DNA of 64,000 nt from Pseudomonas fluorescens (GTDB taxonomy: Bacteria; Pseudomonadota; Gammaproteobacteria; Pseudomonadales; Pseudomonadaceae): NCBI RefSeq assembly GCF_002837185.1, contig NZ_KZ477991.1:1-64000 (forward strand), in the 5' to 3' direction. The translations under genes were made by a program, and so were the position numbers. Each line of letters opens with the position of its first letter. Position 1 is the first letter of the stretch. Below the pieces are notes generated by a model. That model searched no databases and was not told the origin of the DNA. It was given only the letters and a program-made list of their open reading frames with translations. Below are positions 45,305 through 56,981 of the stretch, in pieces.

Positions 45305-47410
45305 TTAAACGCCCGAAGCCTTGGCTGCTGCTACGTCCTTGATGGACAGCTTGATACGGCCGCGGTTGTCCACGTCCAGCACCAGCACTTCCACTTCCTG
45401 GCCTTCTTTCAGAATGTCGGTCACTTTCTCAACACGAGCGTCGCTCAGCATGGAGATGTGAACCAGACCGTCCTTGCCCGGCAGGATGTTGACGAATGCG
45501 CCGAAGTCGACGATACGCTCAACCTTACCCACGTAGATCTTGCCGATCTCGGCTTCAGCGGTAATACCCAGGACGCGCTGGCGTGCAGCCTCAGCCGCTT
45601 CCTTGGTTTCGCCAAAGATCTTGATCGAACCGTCGTCTTCGATATCGATCGAAGCCTTGGTTTCTTCACAGATCGCACGGATAGTCGCGCCGCCTTTACC
45701 GATGACATCACGGATTTTGTCGGTGTCGATTTTCATCGCGATCATGGTCGGAGCATTTTCCGACAGCTCGGTACGCGACTGACCAATGATCTGGTTCATC
45801 TGGCCGAGGATGTTCAGGCGCGCTTCCAGGGCTTGGCCCAGGGCGATTTCCATGATCTCTTCGGTGATGCCCTTGATCTTGATGTCCATCTGCAGCGCGG
45901 TCACGCCTTTGGCGGTACCGGCTACCTTGAAGTCCATGTCGCCCAAGTGGTCTTCGTCGCCCAGGATGTCGGTCAGAATGGCGAATTTCTCGCCTTCTTT
46001 AACCAGGCCCATGGCGATACCGGCAACCGGTGCCTTCATCGGCACACCGGCGTCCATCAGTGCCAGGGAAGCACCGCAAACCGAAGCCATGGAGCTGGAA
46101 CCGTTGGATTCGGTGATTTCCGACACCACACGGATGGTGTACGGGAACACGTCGGCCGCCGGCAGCATCGCGGCAATCGAACGACGGGCCAGACGGCCGT
46201 GACCGATTTCACGACGGCCAGCACCGCCCATGCGACCACACTCGCCCACCGAGAACGGAGGGAAGTTGTAGTGCAGCATGAACGGGTCTTTTTTCTCGCC
46301 TTCCAGGGTGTCCAGCAGTTGTGCGTCACGGGCGGTGCCCAGGGTCGCGACTACCAGGGCCTGGGTTTCACCACGGGTGAACAGCGCCGAACCGTGAGTC
46401 TTAGGCAGCACGCCGACTTCGATGTTCAGAGGACGTACAGTGCGGGTGTCGCGACCGTCGATACGTGGCTTGCCGTTAACGATGTTTTCGCGAACGGTGC
46501 GGTATTCGATTTCACCGAAGGCAGCTTTGACTTCGCTGGAAGAAGGCTGGCCTTCTTCACCGGACAGCTTGGCAACAACCTGATCCTTCAACTCACCCAG
46601 GCGAGCGTAACGGTCGGCCTTGACGGTGATGGCGTAGGCCTGGGAGATCGCGTCGCCGAACTCGGCACGGATAGCGCCCAGCAATGCGGTGGCTTCAGGC
46701 TGTGGAGCCCAGGTCCAGGTTGGCTTGGCAGCTTCGGCAGCCAGTTCCTTGACGGCGTTGATCACAACCTGGAACTCGTCGTGAGCAAACAGCACGGCGC
46801 CCAGCATCTGGTCTTCGGTCAGCTCTTTGGCTTCCGATTCAACCATCAACACGGCTTCCGAGGTACCGGCTACGACCATGTCCAGGCTCGATGCTTTCTG
46901 TTGCTCGTAAGTCGGGTTCAGCAGGTAGCCGGTGCTTTCGTGGAACGCAACGCGCGCGGCGCCGATCGGGCCGTCGAAAGGAATGCCGGAAATCGCCAGG
47001 GCAGCCGAGGTACCGATCATCGCAGCGATGTCCGGATCGGTTTTCTTGCTGGTGGAAACGACGGTGCAGACAACCTGCACTTCGTTCATGAAGCCTTCTG
47101 GGAACAGCGGACGGATCGGACGGTCGATCAGTCGGGAAGTCAGGGTTTCTTTCTCGGAAGGACGGCCTTCACGCTTGAAGAAACCGCCAGGGATCTTACC
47201 GGCAGCGTAAGTTTTTTCCTGGTAGTGAACGGACAGAGGGAAAAAGCCTTTGCTCGGGTCAGCGGTCTTGGCGCCAACCACGGTCACCAGTACGGTAACG
47301 TCGTCGTCAACGGTGACCAGCACTGCGCCGGAGGCTTGACGGGCGATACGGCCTGTCTCGAGGGTAACGGTCGACTGACCGAACTGGAATTTTTTGATAA
47401 CCGGGTTCAC
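45305..47410 (-). CDS. pnp: Polynucleotide phosphorylase
   Basis: This phosphorolytic 3'-5' exoribonuclease is a part of the RNA degradosome. The 701-residue protein has two RNase PH domains (the second starting near 325, with [16 protein letters not shown]), then a KH domain ([15 protein letters not shown], about 562-576) and an S1 domain ([18 protein letters not shown], about 627-644). It follows rpsO with about 190 bases between, the conserved arrangement in which RNase III cuts the leader and PNPase regulates itself in E. coli. Confidence 0.97.
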   Translation of the reverse strand: MNPVIKKFQFGQSTVTLETGRIARQASGAVLVTVDDDVTVLVTVVGAKTADPSKGFFPLSVHYQEKTYAAGKIPGGFFKREGRPSEKETLTSRLIDRPIRPLFPEGFMNEVQVVCTVVSTSKKTDPDIAAMIGTSAALAISGIPFDGPIGAARVAFHESTGYLLNPTYEQQKASSLDMVVAGTSEAVLMVESEAKELTEDQMLGAVLFAHDEFQVVINAVKELAAEAAKPTWTWAPQPEATALLGAIRAEFGDAISQAYAITVKADRYARLGELKDQVVAKLSGEEGQPSSSEVKAAFGEIEYRTVRENIVNGKPRIDGRDTRTVRPLNIEVGVLPKTHGSALFTRGETQALVVATLGTARDAQLLDTLEGEKKDPFMLHYNFPPFSVGECGRMGGAGRREIGHGRLARRSIAAMLPAADVFPYTIRVVSEITESNGSSSMASVCGASLALMDAGVPMKAPVAGIAMGLVKEGEKFAILTDILGDEDHLGDMDFKVAGTAKGVTALQMDIKIKGITEEIMEIALGQALEARLNILGQMNQIIGQSRTELSENAPTMIAMKIDTDKIRDVIGKGGATIRAICEETKASIDIEDDGSIKIFGETKEAAEAARQRVLGITAEAEIGKIYVGKVERIVDFGAFVNILPGKDGLVHISMLSDARVEKVTDILKEGQEVEVLVLDVDNRGRIKLSIKDVAAAKASGV

Positions 47411-47550
47411 GGTGTCCTACCTTCTTTGTGGCTCTTGGGGAACTTGTCTTCTTGCGAAATTCTTGGGCAACGTCGGGAATCGGCCCAACCCTTGTCCAGG
47501 GTAAAACGTGTATCCAGATAAAACTTGAGGCTGGGAGCCTGCCATGGATC

Positions 47551-47565
47551 AGCGGGAATCCCGCT
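47551..47565 (-). other. Short hairpin between rpsO and pnp
   Basis: AGCGGGAATCCCGCT is a perfect palindromic hairpin in the pnp leader. In other bacteria this region holds the rpsO terminator and RNase III sites. There is no T run, so a processing site is as likely as a terminator. Confidence 0.35.
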
Positions 47566-47604
47566 GACACACGACAGACAACCAACCTCTAGCGCAATCG
47601 CTGA

Positions 47605-47874
47605 TTAGCGACGCAGACCCAGGCGACCGATCAGAGCCTGATAACGACCCAGATCCTTGCCTTTCAGGTAGTCCAGCAGCTTACGGCGCTGGTTTACCAT
47701 GCGGATCAGACCACGACGGGAGTGGTGATCTTTACCGTTGGCCTTGAAGTGACCTTGCAGTTTGTTGATGTTGTGGGTCAGCAGTGCAACTTGCACTTCT
47801 GGCGAACCAGTGTCACCAACAGCTTGCTGATAGTCAGCTACGATTTGTGCTTTTTCTTGAACGTCGAGAGCCAT
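47605..47874 (-). CDS. rpsO: 30S ribosomal protein S15
   Basis: S15 is a primary 16S rRNA-binding protein. The 89-residue sequence has the family length and signature ([20 protein letters not shown], about 28-47, then HHSRRGL). It lies between truB and pnp as in most gamma-proteobacteria and may share transcripts with both. The leader region 47875-47989 contains its promoter, which I could not place. Confidence 0.98.
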   Translation of the reverse strand: MALDVQEKAQIVADYQQAVGDTGSPEVQVALLTHNINKLQGHFKANGKDHHSRRGLIRMVNQRRKLLDYLKGKDLGRYQALIGRLGLRR

Positions 47875-47984
47875 GAGGCAATCCTTTTTTCAGGAAACCA
47901 CCCAGAGGGCAGTTTCAACAGGCCAGGGACAAATCCCTGTATCTAAAAATGAGTGTTGACCATGCCTGTTAACAGCCACACTCG

Positions 47985-48003
47985 TTCGGTCATTCTGACC
48001 GAA
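47985..48003. other. Hairpin overlapping the truB stop
   Basis: TTCGGTCA-TTC-TGACCGAA is an 8-bp stem with a three-base loop spanning the last codons of truB. No T run follows on the minus strand; it could slow or end transcription with Rho, or protect the mRNA end. Confidence 0.35.
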
Positions 48004-48907
48004 TCAGTCGACGCGGCGCGATGCGCCCGTCTTCGCTCACTTCACCGATACCGATAAAGCGACCGTTATGATCCTGTACTCGCACCATGCCGAACTTCGG
48101 GGCATCCGGTGCGCGTACCGGCTGGCCGTTGAGCCAATAGAACGCGCTGTGCTCCGAGAAGTGCAGCAATGGCCAATCCAGCAAACCGCTGTCCGATGGC
48201 ATCAGGAAGCGATCAACTGCTTCGTTGCCGCCTTCGGCATGTACCGCTTCGAGCTCTTCCAGCGTGACCGTCTGGGCCAGGGTGAAAGGGCCGGCCTGTG
48301 TACGTCGCAGTTCGGCAACGTATGCGCCACAGCCCAGTTGCTCACCAATATCTTCCACCAGGGTACGGATATAGGTGCCTTTGCTGCAGTCCACCGCCAA
48401 TCGGGCCGTGTCACCTTCACAGGCGAGCAATTCCAGCCGGGCAATAGTAACAGAACGCGGTTCGCGCTCCACCACTTCACCCGCACGTGCCAGCTTGTAA
48501 AGTGGCTGGCCATCACGCTTGAGCGCCGAGTACATCGGCGGTATCTGGCTGATTTGCCCACGAAAAGCGGGTAAGGCAGCTTCAATATCGGCACGACCAA
48601 CGGTCACATCGCGAACCTGCAGGACATCACCTTCGGCGTCGGCCGTGGTGGTGGTCTTGCCCAGTTGCATCAAGGTTTCATAACCCTTGTCGGAATCGAG
48701 CAGGTATTGCGAGAACTTGGTTGCCTCGCCAAAGCACAACGGCAGTACACCGGTGGCCAGGGGATCGAGGCTGCCGGTGTGCCCGGCCTTCTCGGCGTTG
48801 AGCAGCCAGCGGACTTTCTGCAACGCGGCATTGGAGGTAAAACCAATGGGCTTGTCGAGCAGAATGATGCCACTGACGTTACGGCGGATACGTTTGACCT
48901 GAGCCAC
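47990..48907 (-). CDS. truB: tRNA pseudouridine(55) synthase
   Basis: TruB converts U55 of tRNAs to pseudouridine. The 305-residue protein has the catalytic aspartate in [16 protein letters not shown] (about 42-57) and the C-terminal PUA-like part. The start is GTG at 48907 with a GGAG site, three bases after the rbfA stop. It belongs to the rimP-nusA-infB-rbfA-truB-rpsO operon. Confidence 0.97.
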   Translation of the reverse strand: MAQVKRIRRNVSGIILLDKPIGFTSNAALQKVRWLLNAEKAGHTGSLDPLATGVLPLCFGEATKFSQYLLDSDKGYETLMQLGKTTTTADAEGDVLQVRDVTVGRADIEAALPAFRGQISQIPPMYSALKRDGQPLYKLARAGEVVEREPRSVTIARLELLACEGDTARLAVDCSKGTYIRTLVEDIGEQLGCGAYVAELRRTQAGPFTLAQTVTLEELEAVHAEGGNEAVDRFLMPSDSGLLDWPLLHFSEHSAFYWLNGQPVRAPDAPKFGMVRVQDHNGRFIGIGEVSEDGRIAPRRLIRSE

Positions 48908-48910
48908 CGC

Positions 48911-49306
48911 TTACTCCTTGGCGTCTTCAGGTGTGGACGGATGCTGGCTGTCTTCAGCCACGGCGCGCTCGATCAATGCCGACAGGTGCGCACCACGCAC
49001 GACGCTTTCGTCGTAGTGGAAGTGCAACTGGGGAACGCTGCGCAACTTCATTTCACGGGCCAACTGCATGCGCAGGAAACCTGCGGCGGCGTTGAGCACC
49101 TTGATGCTTTGCGCGATCTCTTCGCTGTTGTCCTGGCCCATCACGGTGATGAAGATCTTGGCGTGACCCACGTCACGGCTCACTTCAACAGCGGTGATGG
49201 TGACCAGGCCAACGCGCGGGTCTTTGACTTCGCGACGGATCAGTTGGGCCAGCTCGCGCTGCATCTGATCGCCGATACGCTGGGTACGGCTGTATTCTTT
49301 TGCCAT
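48911..49306 (-). CDS. rbfA: Ribosome-binding factor A
   Basis: RbfA is a KH-like factor required for 16S rRNA maturation and cold adaptation. The 131-residue protein begins [19 protein letters not shown], and [19 protein letters not shown] (about 35-53) forms the KH core. It lies between infB and truB as in the conserved nusA-infB operon. The gap to infB contains a long hairpin. Confidence 0.97.
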   Translation of the reverse strand: MAKEYSRTQRIGDQMQRELAQLIRREVKDPRVGLVTITAVEVSRDVGHAKIFITVMGQDNSEEIAQSIKVLNAAAGFLRMQLAREMKLRSVPQLHFHYDESVVRGAHLSALIERAVAEDSQHPSTPEDAKE

Positions 49307-49360
49307 GTCTTGTTACCTGTTACTGCCACACGGTGAAACCCGTGGGGTCTGAAAGCGGCA

Positions 49361-49394
49361 AACGCCCGGCCTGACAAAAGCCAGACCGGGCGTT
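49361..49394 (-). terminator. Long hairpin between infB and rbfA
   Basis: AACGCCCGG pairs with CCGGGCGTT across an inner, mostly paired section with a TTTT tip on the minus strand. There is no T run after it. It probably causes partial attenuation or is a processing site within the operon. Confidence 0.5.
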
Positions 49395-49465
49395 GCGTTT
49401 AGAGTCCGTACGCTGCGCGGGGCATCTGCATGCCCACACGCGACGTGGCTCCGGAAGTGCGCGAG

Positions 49466-51982
49466 TTAGAGGCTGCGAGCAACCTGAACCTTCTCGTAGA
49501 CTTCGATCTTGTCGCCAGGCTTGACGTCGTTGTAGCTCTTGACGCCGATACCGCATTCCATGCCGGCACGTACTTCGGAAGCGTCATCCTTGAAGCGGCG
49601 CAGGGATTCCAGCTCGCCTTCGAAGATAACGATGTCTTCACGCAGTACACGGATTGGACGGTTACGGTGCACAGTACCTTCGATAACCATGCAACCGGCG
49701 ATCGCGCCGAATTTCGGCGAGCGGAACACGTCACGCACCTCGGCGATACCCAGGATATTCTCCCGGACGTCGCTGCCAAGCATGCCGGTAAGGGCTTTCT
49801 TGACGTCTTCGATGATGTCGTAGATGACGTTGTAGTAACGCATGTCCAGGCCTTCCTGCTCGACAATCTTGCGAGCGCCGGCATCGGCACGCACGTTGAA
49901 GCCGAACAGTACAGCGTTGGAAGCCAGTGCCAGGTTGGCATCGGATTCGGTGATACCACCGACACCGCCGCCGACAACGCGCACTTGCACTTCGTCGTTA
50001 CCCAGGCCGTTCAAGGCGCCGTTCAACGCTTCGAGGGAACCACGTACATCAGATTTGAGGACGATGTTGAGCGTCTTCTTCTCTGCCTGGCCCATGTTCT
50101 CGAAGATGTTTTCCAGCTTGCCGGCGTGAGCACGAGCCAGTTTGACTTCGCGGAACTTGCCTTGACGGAACAGAGCCACTTCACGGGCTTTCTTCTCGTC
50201 GGCAACCACGCTCATCTCGTCGCCAGCGTCCGGGGTACCGTCCAGGCCGAGGATCTCGACAGGGATGGAAGGACCGGCTTCCTTGATTGGCTTGCCGTTC
50301 TCGTCGAGCATGGCACGCACGCGGCCATAGTTCGAGCCGACCAGCACCATGTCGCCTTGACGCAGGGTACCGTCTTGAACCAGTACGGTTGCAACCGGGC
50401 CGCGACCCTTGTCGAGACGCGATTCAACCACAACACCGCGGCCTGGGGCCGATGGGGTTGCTTTCAGTTCGAGTACTTCAGCTTGCAGCAGGACCGCTTC
50501 GAGCAGTTCGTCCACACCGGTACCGACTTTGGCCGAGACCGAAACGAACGGCGTATCACCGCCCCACTCTTCGGAAGTCACGCCGTGAACCGACAATTCG
50601 CTACGGATGCGATCAAGATCGGCGCCCGGCTTGTCGATCTTGTTCACTGCAACCACCAGTGGAACACCAGCGGCCTTGGCGTGCTGGACAGCTTCAATGG
50701 TCTGCGGCATTACGCCGTCGTCCGCTGCAACGACCAGGATCACGATGTCGGTCGCCTTGGCACCACGGGCGCGCATTGCGGTAAACGCGGCGTGACCCGG
50801 GGTGTCGAGGAACGTGACCATGCCGCGCTCGGTTTCAACGTGGTACGCACCGATGTGCTGGGTGATACCACCGGCTTCGCCAGCAGCTACCTTGGCACGA
50901 CGGATGTAGTCGAGCAGCGACGTCTTACCGTGGTCAACGTGGCCCATTACGGTCACAACTGGCGCACGGGAGAACGTCTCACCTTCAAACTTCAGGGACT
51001 CGGCCAGGGAATCTTCCAGGGCGGTGTCGCTGACCAGGGTCACTTTGTGGCCCAGTTCTTCGGCTACCAGTTGAGCAGTTTCCTGATCAAGCACCTGGTT
51101 GATGGTCGCTGGGGTACCCAGTTTGAACATGAACTTGATGATTTCAGCAGCCTTGACCGACATCTGGTTGGCGAGATCGCCAACGGTGATGGTCTCGCCG
51201 ATCTGCACATCACGCACGACAGGGCCGGTTGGGCTCTGGAAACCGTGGGCGTTGCGTTTTTTCAGCTTGGCCTTGCCGCGACCACCACGACGGAAGCTGT
51301 CGCTTTCTTCGTCGGTGGTACGTGGGGCAACGCGTGGCGCAGGCGCTTTCTCTTTGACCGAGGCGCGATGCGGAGCGTTTTTACGCTCGCCATCACCGCC
51401 ACCACCGCGACGATTGTTATCGTCGGCACGTGGTTTGTCCGGACGACGAGGTTCGTCGCGCTTGCGGGCGTCTGCTGCTGGAGCAGGTGCGGCAGCCACC
51501 GGAGCAGCCTCACGCACCGCTTCAACAGGAGCGGCGACCGCCTCAGTGCTGGCAGTTTGCGCAGCAGCAGGCTGGCGACGCGCTTCTTCTTCGGCGCGAC
51601 GCTTGGCTTCTTCTTCAGCCTTCTGACGAGCAGCATTTTCTACTGCGCGACGTTCATCCAGCTCGCGTTTGCGCTCGGCTTCGATTTCTTCCGGGCTGCG
51701 CTGTACGAAGACTTTCTTCTTGCGTACTTCAACGCTGATGCTCTTGCTACCTGCAACACGCAGGGTGCTGGTAGTTTTGCGCTGCAATGTAATCTTGCGC
51801 GGTTCTTCCACTTTCGCCTTGTGGCTGCTTTTCAAGTGAGTCAGCAAAGACTGCTTCTCACTGTCGCTCACATGTTCCTCGGCGGCGGTGTGCGGCAGAC
51901 CTGCCTCACGCATCTGCTGCAACAGGCGCTCTACCGGTGTTTTGACCTCATCGGCCAGTTGTTTCACCGTGACTTGCGTCAT
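49466..51982 (-). CDS. infB: Translation initiation factor IF-2
   Basis: IF-2 is the GTPase that brings fMet-tRNA to the 30S subunit. The 838-residue protein has a small N-terminal IF2N domain ([20 protein letters not shown]), then a long charged Ala/Arg/Glu-rich linker (about 85-270). The G domain has [12 protein letters not shown] (G1, about 346-357), DTPGHAAF (G3) and NKID (G4), and domains II to IV follow. It starts 27 bases after nusA. Internal starts giving shorter IF-2 forms are possible but were not identified. Confidence 0.97.
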   Translation of the reverse strand: MTQVTVKQLADEVKTPVERLLQQMREAGLPHTAAEEHVSDSEKQSLLTHLKSSHKAKVEEPRKITLQRKTTSTLRVAGSKSISVEVRKKKVFVQRSPEEIEAERKRELDERRAVENAARQKAEEEAKRRAEEEARRQPAAAQTASTEAVAAPVEAVREAAPVAAAPAPAADARKRDEPRRPDKPRADDNNRRGGGGDGERKNAPHRASVKEKAPAPRVAPRTTDEESDSFRRGGRGKAKLKKRNAHGFQSPTGPVVRDVQIGETITVGDLANQMSVKAAEIIKFMFKLGTPATINQVLDQETAQLVAEELGHKVTLVSDTALEDSLAESLKFEGETFSRAPVVTVMGHVDHGKTSLLDYIRRAKVAAGEAGGITQHIGAYHVETERGMVTFLDTPGHAAFTAMRARGAKATDIVILVVAADDGVMPQTIEAVQHAKAAGVPLVVAVNKIDKPGADLDRIRSELSVHGVTSEEWGGDTPFVSVSAKVGTGVDELLEAVLLQAEVLELKATPSAPGRGVVVESRLDKGRGPVATVLVQDGTLRQGDMVLVGSNYGRVRAMLDENGKPIKEAGPSIPVEILGLDGTPDAGDEMSVVADEKKAREVALFRQGKFREVKLARAHAGKLENIFENMGQAEKKTLNIVLKSDVRGSLEALNGALNGLGNDEVQVRVVGGGVGGITESDANLALASNAVLFGFNVRADAGARKIVEQEGLDMRYYNVIYDIIEDVKKALTGMLGSDVRENILGIAEVRDVFRSPKFGAIAGCMVIEGTVHRNRPIRVLREDIVIFEGELESLRRFKDDASEVRAGMECGIGVKSYNDVKPGDKIEVYEKVQVARSL

Positions 51983-52009
51983 GCACTTCTCTCCTCAGGC
52001 CGCGCCTAA

Positions 52010-53491
52010 TTACTCGAACCAATGGGCTCGGGCGGCCATGATCAACTTGCCGGCACGATCTTCGTCAATGCCGTCGATGTCGAGCAGATCGTCAATAGAC
52101 TGCTCGGCCAGGTCTTCGCGGGTAATTACGCCGCGCACCGCCAGTTCCATCGCCAAATCCTTGTCCATACCCTCAAGCGAGAGCAGGTCTTCGGCCGGAT
52201 GGGCGTCTGCCAGCTTTTCCTCAGTAGCGATGGCTTTAGTCAACAAACGATCCTTGGCCCGAGCGCGAAGCTCGTTGACGGTGTCTTCGTCAAAGCCGTC
52301 GATGTTGAGCATTTCTTCCAACGGTACGTAGGCAATCTCTTCCAGGCTGGTGAAGCCTTCATCTACCAGCACCTGCGCCAGGTCTTCATCGACTTCCAGC
52401 TCTTCGATAAAGTTGCGCAGGATGTCACCGGTTTCAGCTTGCTGCTTAGCCTGGATGTCCGATTCGGTCATCACGTTCAGGGTCCAACCGGTCAGTTGGC
52501 TGGCCAGACGCACGTTCTGACCACCACGACCAATGGCCTGAGCCAGATTGTCTGCGCCAACGGCGATGTCCATTGCATGGGCATCTTCGTCAACGATAAT
52601 TGCCGCCACTTCAGCCGGCGACATGGCGTTGATCACGAACTGCGCCGGGTTATCGTCCCACAGGACGATGTCCACACGCTCACCGCCCAATTCGCCCGAC
52701 ACTGCCTGGACGCGCGAACCGCGCATACCAATGCAAGCGCCCTGCGGGTCGATGCGTTTGTCCTTGGAGCGGACCGCGATCTTGGCGCGCGAACCCGGGT
52801 CGCGGGACGCAGCCATGACTTCGATCAGGCCTTCGGCGATTTCCGGCACTTCGATACGGAACAGCTCGATCAGCATTTCCGGCGCGGTACGCGACAGGAT
52901 CAACTGAGGGCCGCGGTTCTCGGTGCGGATTTCCTTGAGCAGCGCACGCAAGCGCACGCCTACACGGAAAGTTTCGCGAGAGATGATGTCTTCACGGGCC
53001 AGCAACGCTTCGGCGTTGTTGCCCAGGTCGACGATCACGTTGTCGCGGGTCACTTTTTTCACGGTACCGGAGATGATTTCACCCAGGCGTTCGCGATAGG
53101 CGTCAACGACTTGAGCACGCTCGGCTTCGCGAACCTTCTGCACAATGACCTGCTTGGCGGTCTGTGCAGCGATACGGCCGAACTCGATCGATTCGATCTT
53201 TTCTTCGACGACATCACCGACGTTGGCGCCAGGGTGCGTTTGCGCAACCTTGCTTGGCCAGGTCTCAATCGCCGGATCATCAAGATCGGCTTCTTCGACG
53301 ACCGTCCAGCGACGGAAAGTCTCATAGGCACCGGTGTGGCGGTTGATTTCCACACGCAGATCAACTTCATCTTCAAAACGCTTTTTGGTAGCAGTGGCCA
53401 GGGCCAGCTCCAGCGCTTCAAAAATCACGTTTGCCGGTACGCCTTTTTCATTGGATACCGACTCAACAACCAGCAGTACTTCTTTGCTCAT
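52010..53491 (-). CDS. nusA: Transcription termination/antitermination factor NusA
   Basis: NusA binds RNA polymerase and RNA and acts in pausing, termination and rRNA antitermination. The 493-residue protein has the N-terminal polymerase-binding domain, an S1 domain (about 135-200, [16 protein letters not shown]), two KH domains (about 230-345) and two C-terminal acidic repeats as in E. coli. I chose the ATG at 53491 ([10 protein letters not shown]) with a GAGGCG site; an in-frame ATG 21 bases upstream is less likely. It lies between rimP and infB. Confidence 0.97.
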   Translation of the reverse strand: MSKEVLLVVESVSNEKGVPANVIFEALELALATATKKRFEDEVDLRVEINRHTGAYETFRRWTVVEEADLDDPAIETWPSKVAQTHPGANVGDVVEEKIESIEFGRIAAQTAKQVIVQKVREAERAQVVDAYRERLGEIISGTVKKVTRDNVIVDLGNNAEALLAREDIISRETFRVGVRLRALLKEIRTENRGPQLILSRTAPEMLIELFRIEVPEIAEGLIEVMAASRDPGSRAKIAVRSKDKRIDPQGACIGMRGSRVQAVSGELGGERVDIVLWDDNPAQFVINAMSPAEVAAIIVDEDAHAMDIAVGADNLAQAIGRGGQNVRLASQLTGWTLNVMTESDIQAKQQAETGDILRNFIEELEVDEDLAQVLVDEGFTSLEEIAYVPLEEMLNIDGFDEDTVNELRARAKDRLLTKAIATEEKLADAHPAEDLLSLEGMDKDLAMELAVRGVITREDLAEQSIDDLLDIDGIDEDRAGKLIMAARAHWFE

Positions 53492-53538
53492 CGTACGCCT
53501 CGCCTTTCGCAAGCCATTGGATCCGCGGGATCCGCGTC

Positions 53539-53997
53539 TCAGTCAAAACTGGGAATAATGTTGGCCTTGTCGATCATATCGATCGGCAACAGGAACTCAT
53601 GGTCTTCTACCTGCACCACGACATCCTGCTCTTCTACACCGCGCAGAAGGCCCTGAAAGTTGCGTCGCCCTTCGAATGGGGAGCGCAGCTTGATCTTCAC
53701 TTGTTCACCGGCAAATTTTGCAAACTGATCAATAGTGAACAGTGGGCGTTCCATGCCTGGCGAGGAAACTTCAAGGGTGTATTCAACGGAAATCGGATCT
53801 TCAACATCCAGGACACCGCTGATCTGACGGCTGACAATTGCACAATCGTCCACCAGCACGCCGCCCTCTTTATCGATATAAACGCGCAACATTGAGTGGC
53901 GACCTTGAGCCGAAAACTCAATACCCCAGCATTCATAGCCTAGGGCCACGACCACCGGGGCCAGCAAGGCCTGCAACTCTTCTAGCTTGCTCGACAC
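53539..53997 (-). CDS. rimP: Ribosome maturation factor RimP
   Basis: RimP is needed for 30S subunit maturation. I chose the GTG at 53997 ([12 protein letters not shown]), which has a strong GAGGGGG site five bases upstream and yields 152 residues, the family length; the ATGs upstream lie in the operon leader. [14 protein letters not shown] (about 77-90) is the family signature. It is the first protein gene of the nusA-infB operon and follows the initiator tRNA gene, the arrangement known from E. coli (metY-rimP). Confidence 0.96.
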   Translation of the reverse strand: MSSKLEELQALLAPVVVALGYECWGIEFSAQGRHSMLRVYIDKEGGVLVDDCAIVSRQISGVLDVEDPISVEYTLEVSSPGMERPLFTIDQFAKFAGEQVKIKLRSPFEGRRNFQGLLRGVEEQDVVVQVEDHEFLLPIDMIDKANIIPSFD

Positions 53998-54026
53998 CTG
54001 AACCCCCTCGTGCATGTATGTGCATG

Positions 54027-54060
54027 CTGTGCAAAATAAAAAAATGGGCGAAACGCCCAT
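54027..54060 (-). terminator. Terminator between tRNA-fMet and rimP
   Basis: A 7-bp stem (ATGGGCG and CGCCCAT) with a three-base loop is followed on the minus strand by TTTTTT. It would separate most tRNA transcripts from the nusA operon. Confidence 0.85.
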
Positions 54061-54103
54061 CCTTGAAACGCCGTCGAACAGCGGCGTTGAAAGTGTCCAG
54101 CTA

Positions 54104-54127
54104 ACAAAAAGCCCCTTAAAAGGGGCT
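54104..54127 (-). terminator. First terminator after tRNA-fMet
   Basis: AGCCCCTT and AAGGGGCT form an 8-bp palindromic stem followed on the minus strand by TTTTTG. It lies 10 bases after the tRNA 3' end. Confidence 0.85.
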
Positions 54128-54137
54128 CCGCTAAAAC

Positions 54138-54214
<77 letters not shown>

Positions 54215-54275
54215 ACAAAGCTGGGGCGGAAGTATACGACCGATCCCTTACAGGGTCAATGTAACCTTCCACCTA

Positions 54276-54300
54276 CAAGAAAGCCCGCAACAGCGGGCTC
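54276..54300 (-). terminator. Terminator after tRNA-Leu
   Basis: AGCCCGC and GCGGGCT form a 7-bp stem with a four-base loop, followed on the minus strand by TTTCTTGT. It lies between the two tRNA genes. Confidence 0.75.
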
Positions 54301-54310
54301 TCCTGATAAT

Positions 54311-54396
54311 TGGTACCGAGAAGGGGACTCGAACCCCTACACCCTATGGGCACAACCACCTCAAGGTTGCGTGTCTACCAATTCCACCACCTCGGC
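54311..54396 (-). tRNA. tRNA-Leu (anticodon GAG)
   Basis: The 86-base type II tRNA begins GCCGAGGTGGTGGAATTGG, has anticodon loop TTGAGGT (GAG), a long variable arm (TGCCCATAGGGTGTA) and an encoded CCA end. It lies directly downstream of secG. Confidence 0.97.
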
Positions 54397-54417
54397 AATA
54401 CAGCGTTTACAACCTTC

Positions 54418-54801
54418 TTACTTCTGCTCTTGAGCTGGAGGCACGTCAGTCGCTGGAGTAGCCGACTTTTGCTCTTGAAGCACCGGGACATCATCAGAAG
54501 CCGGTTTTGCTTTTGGTACTTCCAACACTGCTGGGTTTGGCAAACCTACTTGAGTCAGCACATGAGCCTTCTCTTTAGCAAAGTAACCTAACCCCAAGCT
54601 GGTTATGAAGAAACCGGCGGCAAGTATAGCAGTAAACTTACTAAGAAAGGTAGAGGAACCTTGGCTTCCGAACACAGTATTTGAAGCACCTGCACCGAAA
54701 GACGCACCAGCATCCGCACCTTTACCCTGTTGCAACAAAACCAGGGCAACTACGCCCAGGGCAGCCAACAGATGAAAAACGACTACGACTGTTTCCAGCA
54801 T
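54418..54801 (-). CDS. secG: Preprotein translocase subunit SecG
   Basis: SecG is the small SecYEG channel subunit that aids protein export. The 127-residue protein has two membrane helices (about 2-22 and 55-75) with [22 protein letters not shown] between them, broken here by position: [15 protein letters not shown] at 24-38. A Pro/Ala/Gln-rich cytoplasmic tail follows. I chose the ATG at 54801 ([12 protein letters not shown]), the family N-terminus; upstream in-frame ATGs fall inside tpiA. It follows tpiA after 4 bases. Confidence 0.96.
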   Translation of the reverse strand: MLETVVVVFHLLAALGVVALVLLQQGKGADAGASFGAGASNTVFGSQGSSTFLSKFTAILAAGFFITSLGLGYFAKEKAHVLTQVGLPNPAVLEVPKAKPASDDVPVLQEQKSATPATDVPPAQEQK

Positions 54802-54805
54802 TTTT

Positions 54806-55561
54806 TCAGTTTCCCGCGGCGCGACAGATCGCACCGAACTCATCTGCATTCAGGGAAGCTCCACCAATGAGCCCCCCATCGATATCCGGCATGCCGAACA
54901 GTTCGACCGCATTGGCCGCCTTCACGCTGCCGCCGTATAGAAGCCGCACACCTTGTGCGACTTCAGAATTCTCTGCCGCCAACTGGGCGCGGATGGCGGC
55001 GTGCACATCCTGCGCCTGTTGCGGTGTAGCAGTCAGCCCGGTACCAATGGCCCAGACCGGCTCGTAAGCAATTACTGCCTTTGCAAACGCACCAACACCC
55101 AGCTCCTCGATGATGCTGCCCAGCTGACGCGAGACAACTTCAAGCGTTTTGCCCGACTCGCGCTGCTCAAGGGTTTCCCCTATGCACAACACCGGAATCA
55201 AGCCACAAGCCTGTGCGGCGGCGAACTTGCGGTTGAGCGTCTGATCGCTTTCACCCATCAACTGGCGGCGCTCGGAGTGCCCAACAAGTACATAGGCACA
55301 ACCCGCATCAACTAACTGACTCGGTGCAATCTCACCGGTCAACGCACCTTGGGCGGGCTCCACCGCAGAATTCTGCGCGCCGACCTGAATCGACTGACCT
55401 TCCAAGCCATCAACCACTTGGCCGATATGCAGGAAAGGCGGGAAAACCGCGACATCAACACCGCCAGGCAAGGCCAGGTGACGAAGGCCATTGATCAGCT
55501 CAGCGACACTGGCGCGGGTACCGTGCATCTTCCAGTTACCAGCTACCATCGTGCGACGCAT
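54806..55561 (-). CDS. tpiA: Triosephosphate isomerase
   Basis: TpiA interconverts dihydroxyacetone phosphate and glyceraldehyde-3-phosphate. The 251-residue TIM barrel has AGNWKMHGT near the N-terminus (catalytic Lys), His in [11 protein letters not shown] and the catalytic Glu in [11 protein letters not shown]. It lies between glmM and secG as usual in Pseudomonas. The length is normal. Confidence 0.97.
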   Translation of the reverse strand: MRRTMVAGNWKMHGTRASVAELINGLRHLALPGGVDVAVFPPFLHIGQVVDGLEGQSIQVGAQNSAVEPAQGALTGEIAPSQLVDAGCAYVLVGHSERRQLMGESDQTLNRKFAAAQACGLIPVLCIGETLEQRESGKTLEVVSRQLGSIIEELGVGAFAKAVIAYEPVWAIGTGLTATPQQAQDVHAAIRAQLAAENSEVAQGVRLLYGGSVKAANAVELFGMPDIDGGLIGGASLNADEFGAICRAAGN

Positions 55562-55627
55562 GCTGTACCCCGTCGGTCAAAGTGGGCGCAGATGTTACCC
55601 AACCACATCATCACTGGCAAGCCGAAT

Positions 55628-56965
55628 TCAGGCGCAAACTTCAGTTACCAGTTTTGCCAGGTCTTCGGCATGGCCGCGAACCTGTGTTTCGTCCTCGCCT
55701 TCGACCATGACACGCACCAGAGGCTCTGTGCCAGACTTGCGCAACAACACGCGCCCACGCCCAGCCATAGCCTGGGTTACACGCTCGCAAGCTTCCTTGA
55801 CAGAGGGGTGCTCGATTGGATTTTCGCCACCGCCGAAACGCACATTGAGCAGCACCTGCGGGCACTTGCGCAGAGCCTGCCGCGCCTGCGCCAGGCTCTC
55901 TTCGCGACGACGCAAGGCCAGCAACACCTGCAGCGCGGCGATGATTGCGTCGCCTGTGGTGGTGTGCTGGAAGCAAACAACATGCCCCGAGTTTTCACCA
56001 CCAATCACCCAGTTGCGTTCCAGCAACTCGGCGATCACGTAACGGTCACCGACATTGGCGCGAATGAAGGGAATCCCCAGTTCAGCCAACGCCAATTCGA
56101 GGCCCAGGTTACTCATCAGCGTACCGACGACACCCCCTTGCAGCTTGTTACGCTCATGCAAGTCACGGGCAATGATGAACAGCAGGTCATCACCATCCAC
56201 GATCATGCCAGTGTGATCCACCATCAACACACGGTCGCCATCGCCGTCAAAGGCAATGCCCAAGTCTGCATGCTCGGCCAGAACCGCCGCCTGCAACTGC
56301 TCCATGTGCGTGGAACCGCAGTTGTCGTTGATGTTCAACCCGTTAGGCTGAGCCGACAGCACAGTGACTTGCGCACCGAGTTCCTTGAATACACTCGGCG
56401 CCACCTTGTACGTCGCTCCGTGGGCACAATCGACGACGATTTTCAGCCCGGCAAAATTGGTGCTGCTCGGCACGCTGCTCTTACAGAATTCGATGTAGCG
56501 ACCGGAGGCATCATTGATACGCGACACCTTGCCCAGTTTGCTGGACTCGACCACGGTCATAGGCGCATCCAGCAACTCTTCGATCATCAGCTCGATCTCG
56601 TCAGGCAACTTGGTGCCCTGCCCCGAGAAAAACTTGATGCCATTGTCATCGTGCGGATTGTGCGAGGCACTGATCACGATACCGGCTTGAGCATGAAAGG
56701 TACGCGTCAGGTAGGCGATCGCCGGTGTGGGCATGGGGCCCAGCAGCATCACGTCGGCGCCCGCAGCGGACAACCCCGCTTCCAGCGCGGATTCAAACAT
56801 GTAGCCCGAAATACGCGTGTCCTTGCCCACCAGGATGCGGCACGCACCCATGCTGCGGAACGCCATGCCTGCCGCCCAACCCAACTTGAGCATGAAATCA
56901 GGGGTAATCGGGTATTCGCCGACCCGACCACGGATACCGTCGGTGCCAAAATATTTTTTAGTCAT
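55628..56965 (-). CDS. glmM: Phosphoglucosamine mutase
   Basis: GlmM converts glucosamine-6-phosphate to glucosamine-1-phosphate for UDP-GlcNAc, needed for peptidoglycan and lipopolysaccharide. The 445-residue protein has [11 protein letters not shown] at the start, the phosphoserine loop [17 protein letters not shown] (about 97-113) and the metal loop [12 protein letters not shown] chose the ATG at 56965 ([10 protein letters not shown]) with a GGAG site. It follows folP after 16 bases, the conserved ftsH-folP-glmM order. Confidence 0.97.
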   Translation of the reverse strand: MTKKYFGTDGIRGRVGEYPITPDFMLKLGWAAGMAFRSMGACRILVGKDTRISGYMFESALEAGLSAAGADVMLLGPMPTPAIAYLTRTFHAQAGIVISASHNPHDDNGIKFFSGQGTKLPDEIELMIEELLDAPMTVVESSKLGKVSRINDASGRYIEFCKSSVPSSTNFAGLKIVVDCAHGATYKVAPSVFKELGAQVTVLSAQPNGLNINDNCGSTHMEQLQAAVLAEHADLGIAFDGDGDRVLMVDHTGMIVDGDDLLFIIARDLHERNKLQGGVVGTLMSNLGLELALAELGIPFIRANVGDRYVIAELLERNWVIGGENSGHVVCFQHTTTGDAIIAALQVLLALRRREESLAQARQALRKCPQVLLNVRFGGGENPIEHPSVKEACERVTQAMAGRGRVLLRKSGTEPLVRVMVEGEDETQVRGHAEDLAKLVTEVCA

Positions 56966-56981
56966 GAGTGCTCCATCATTC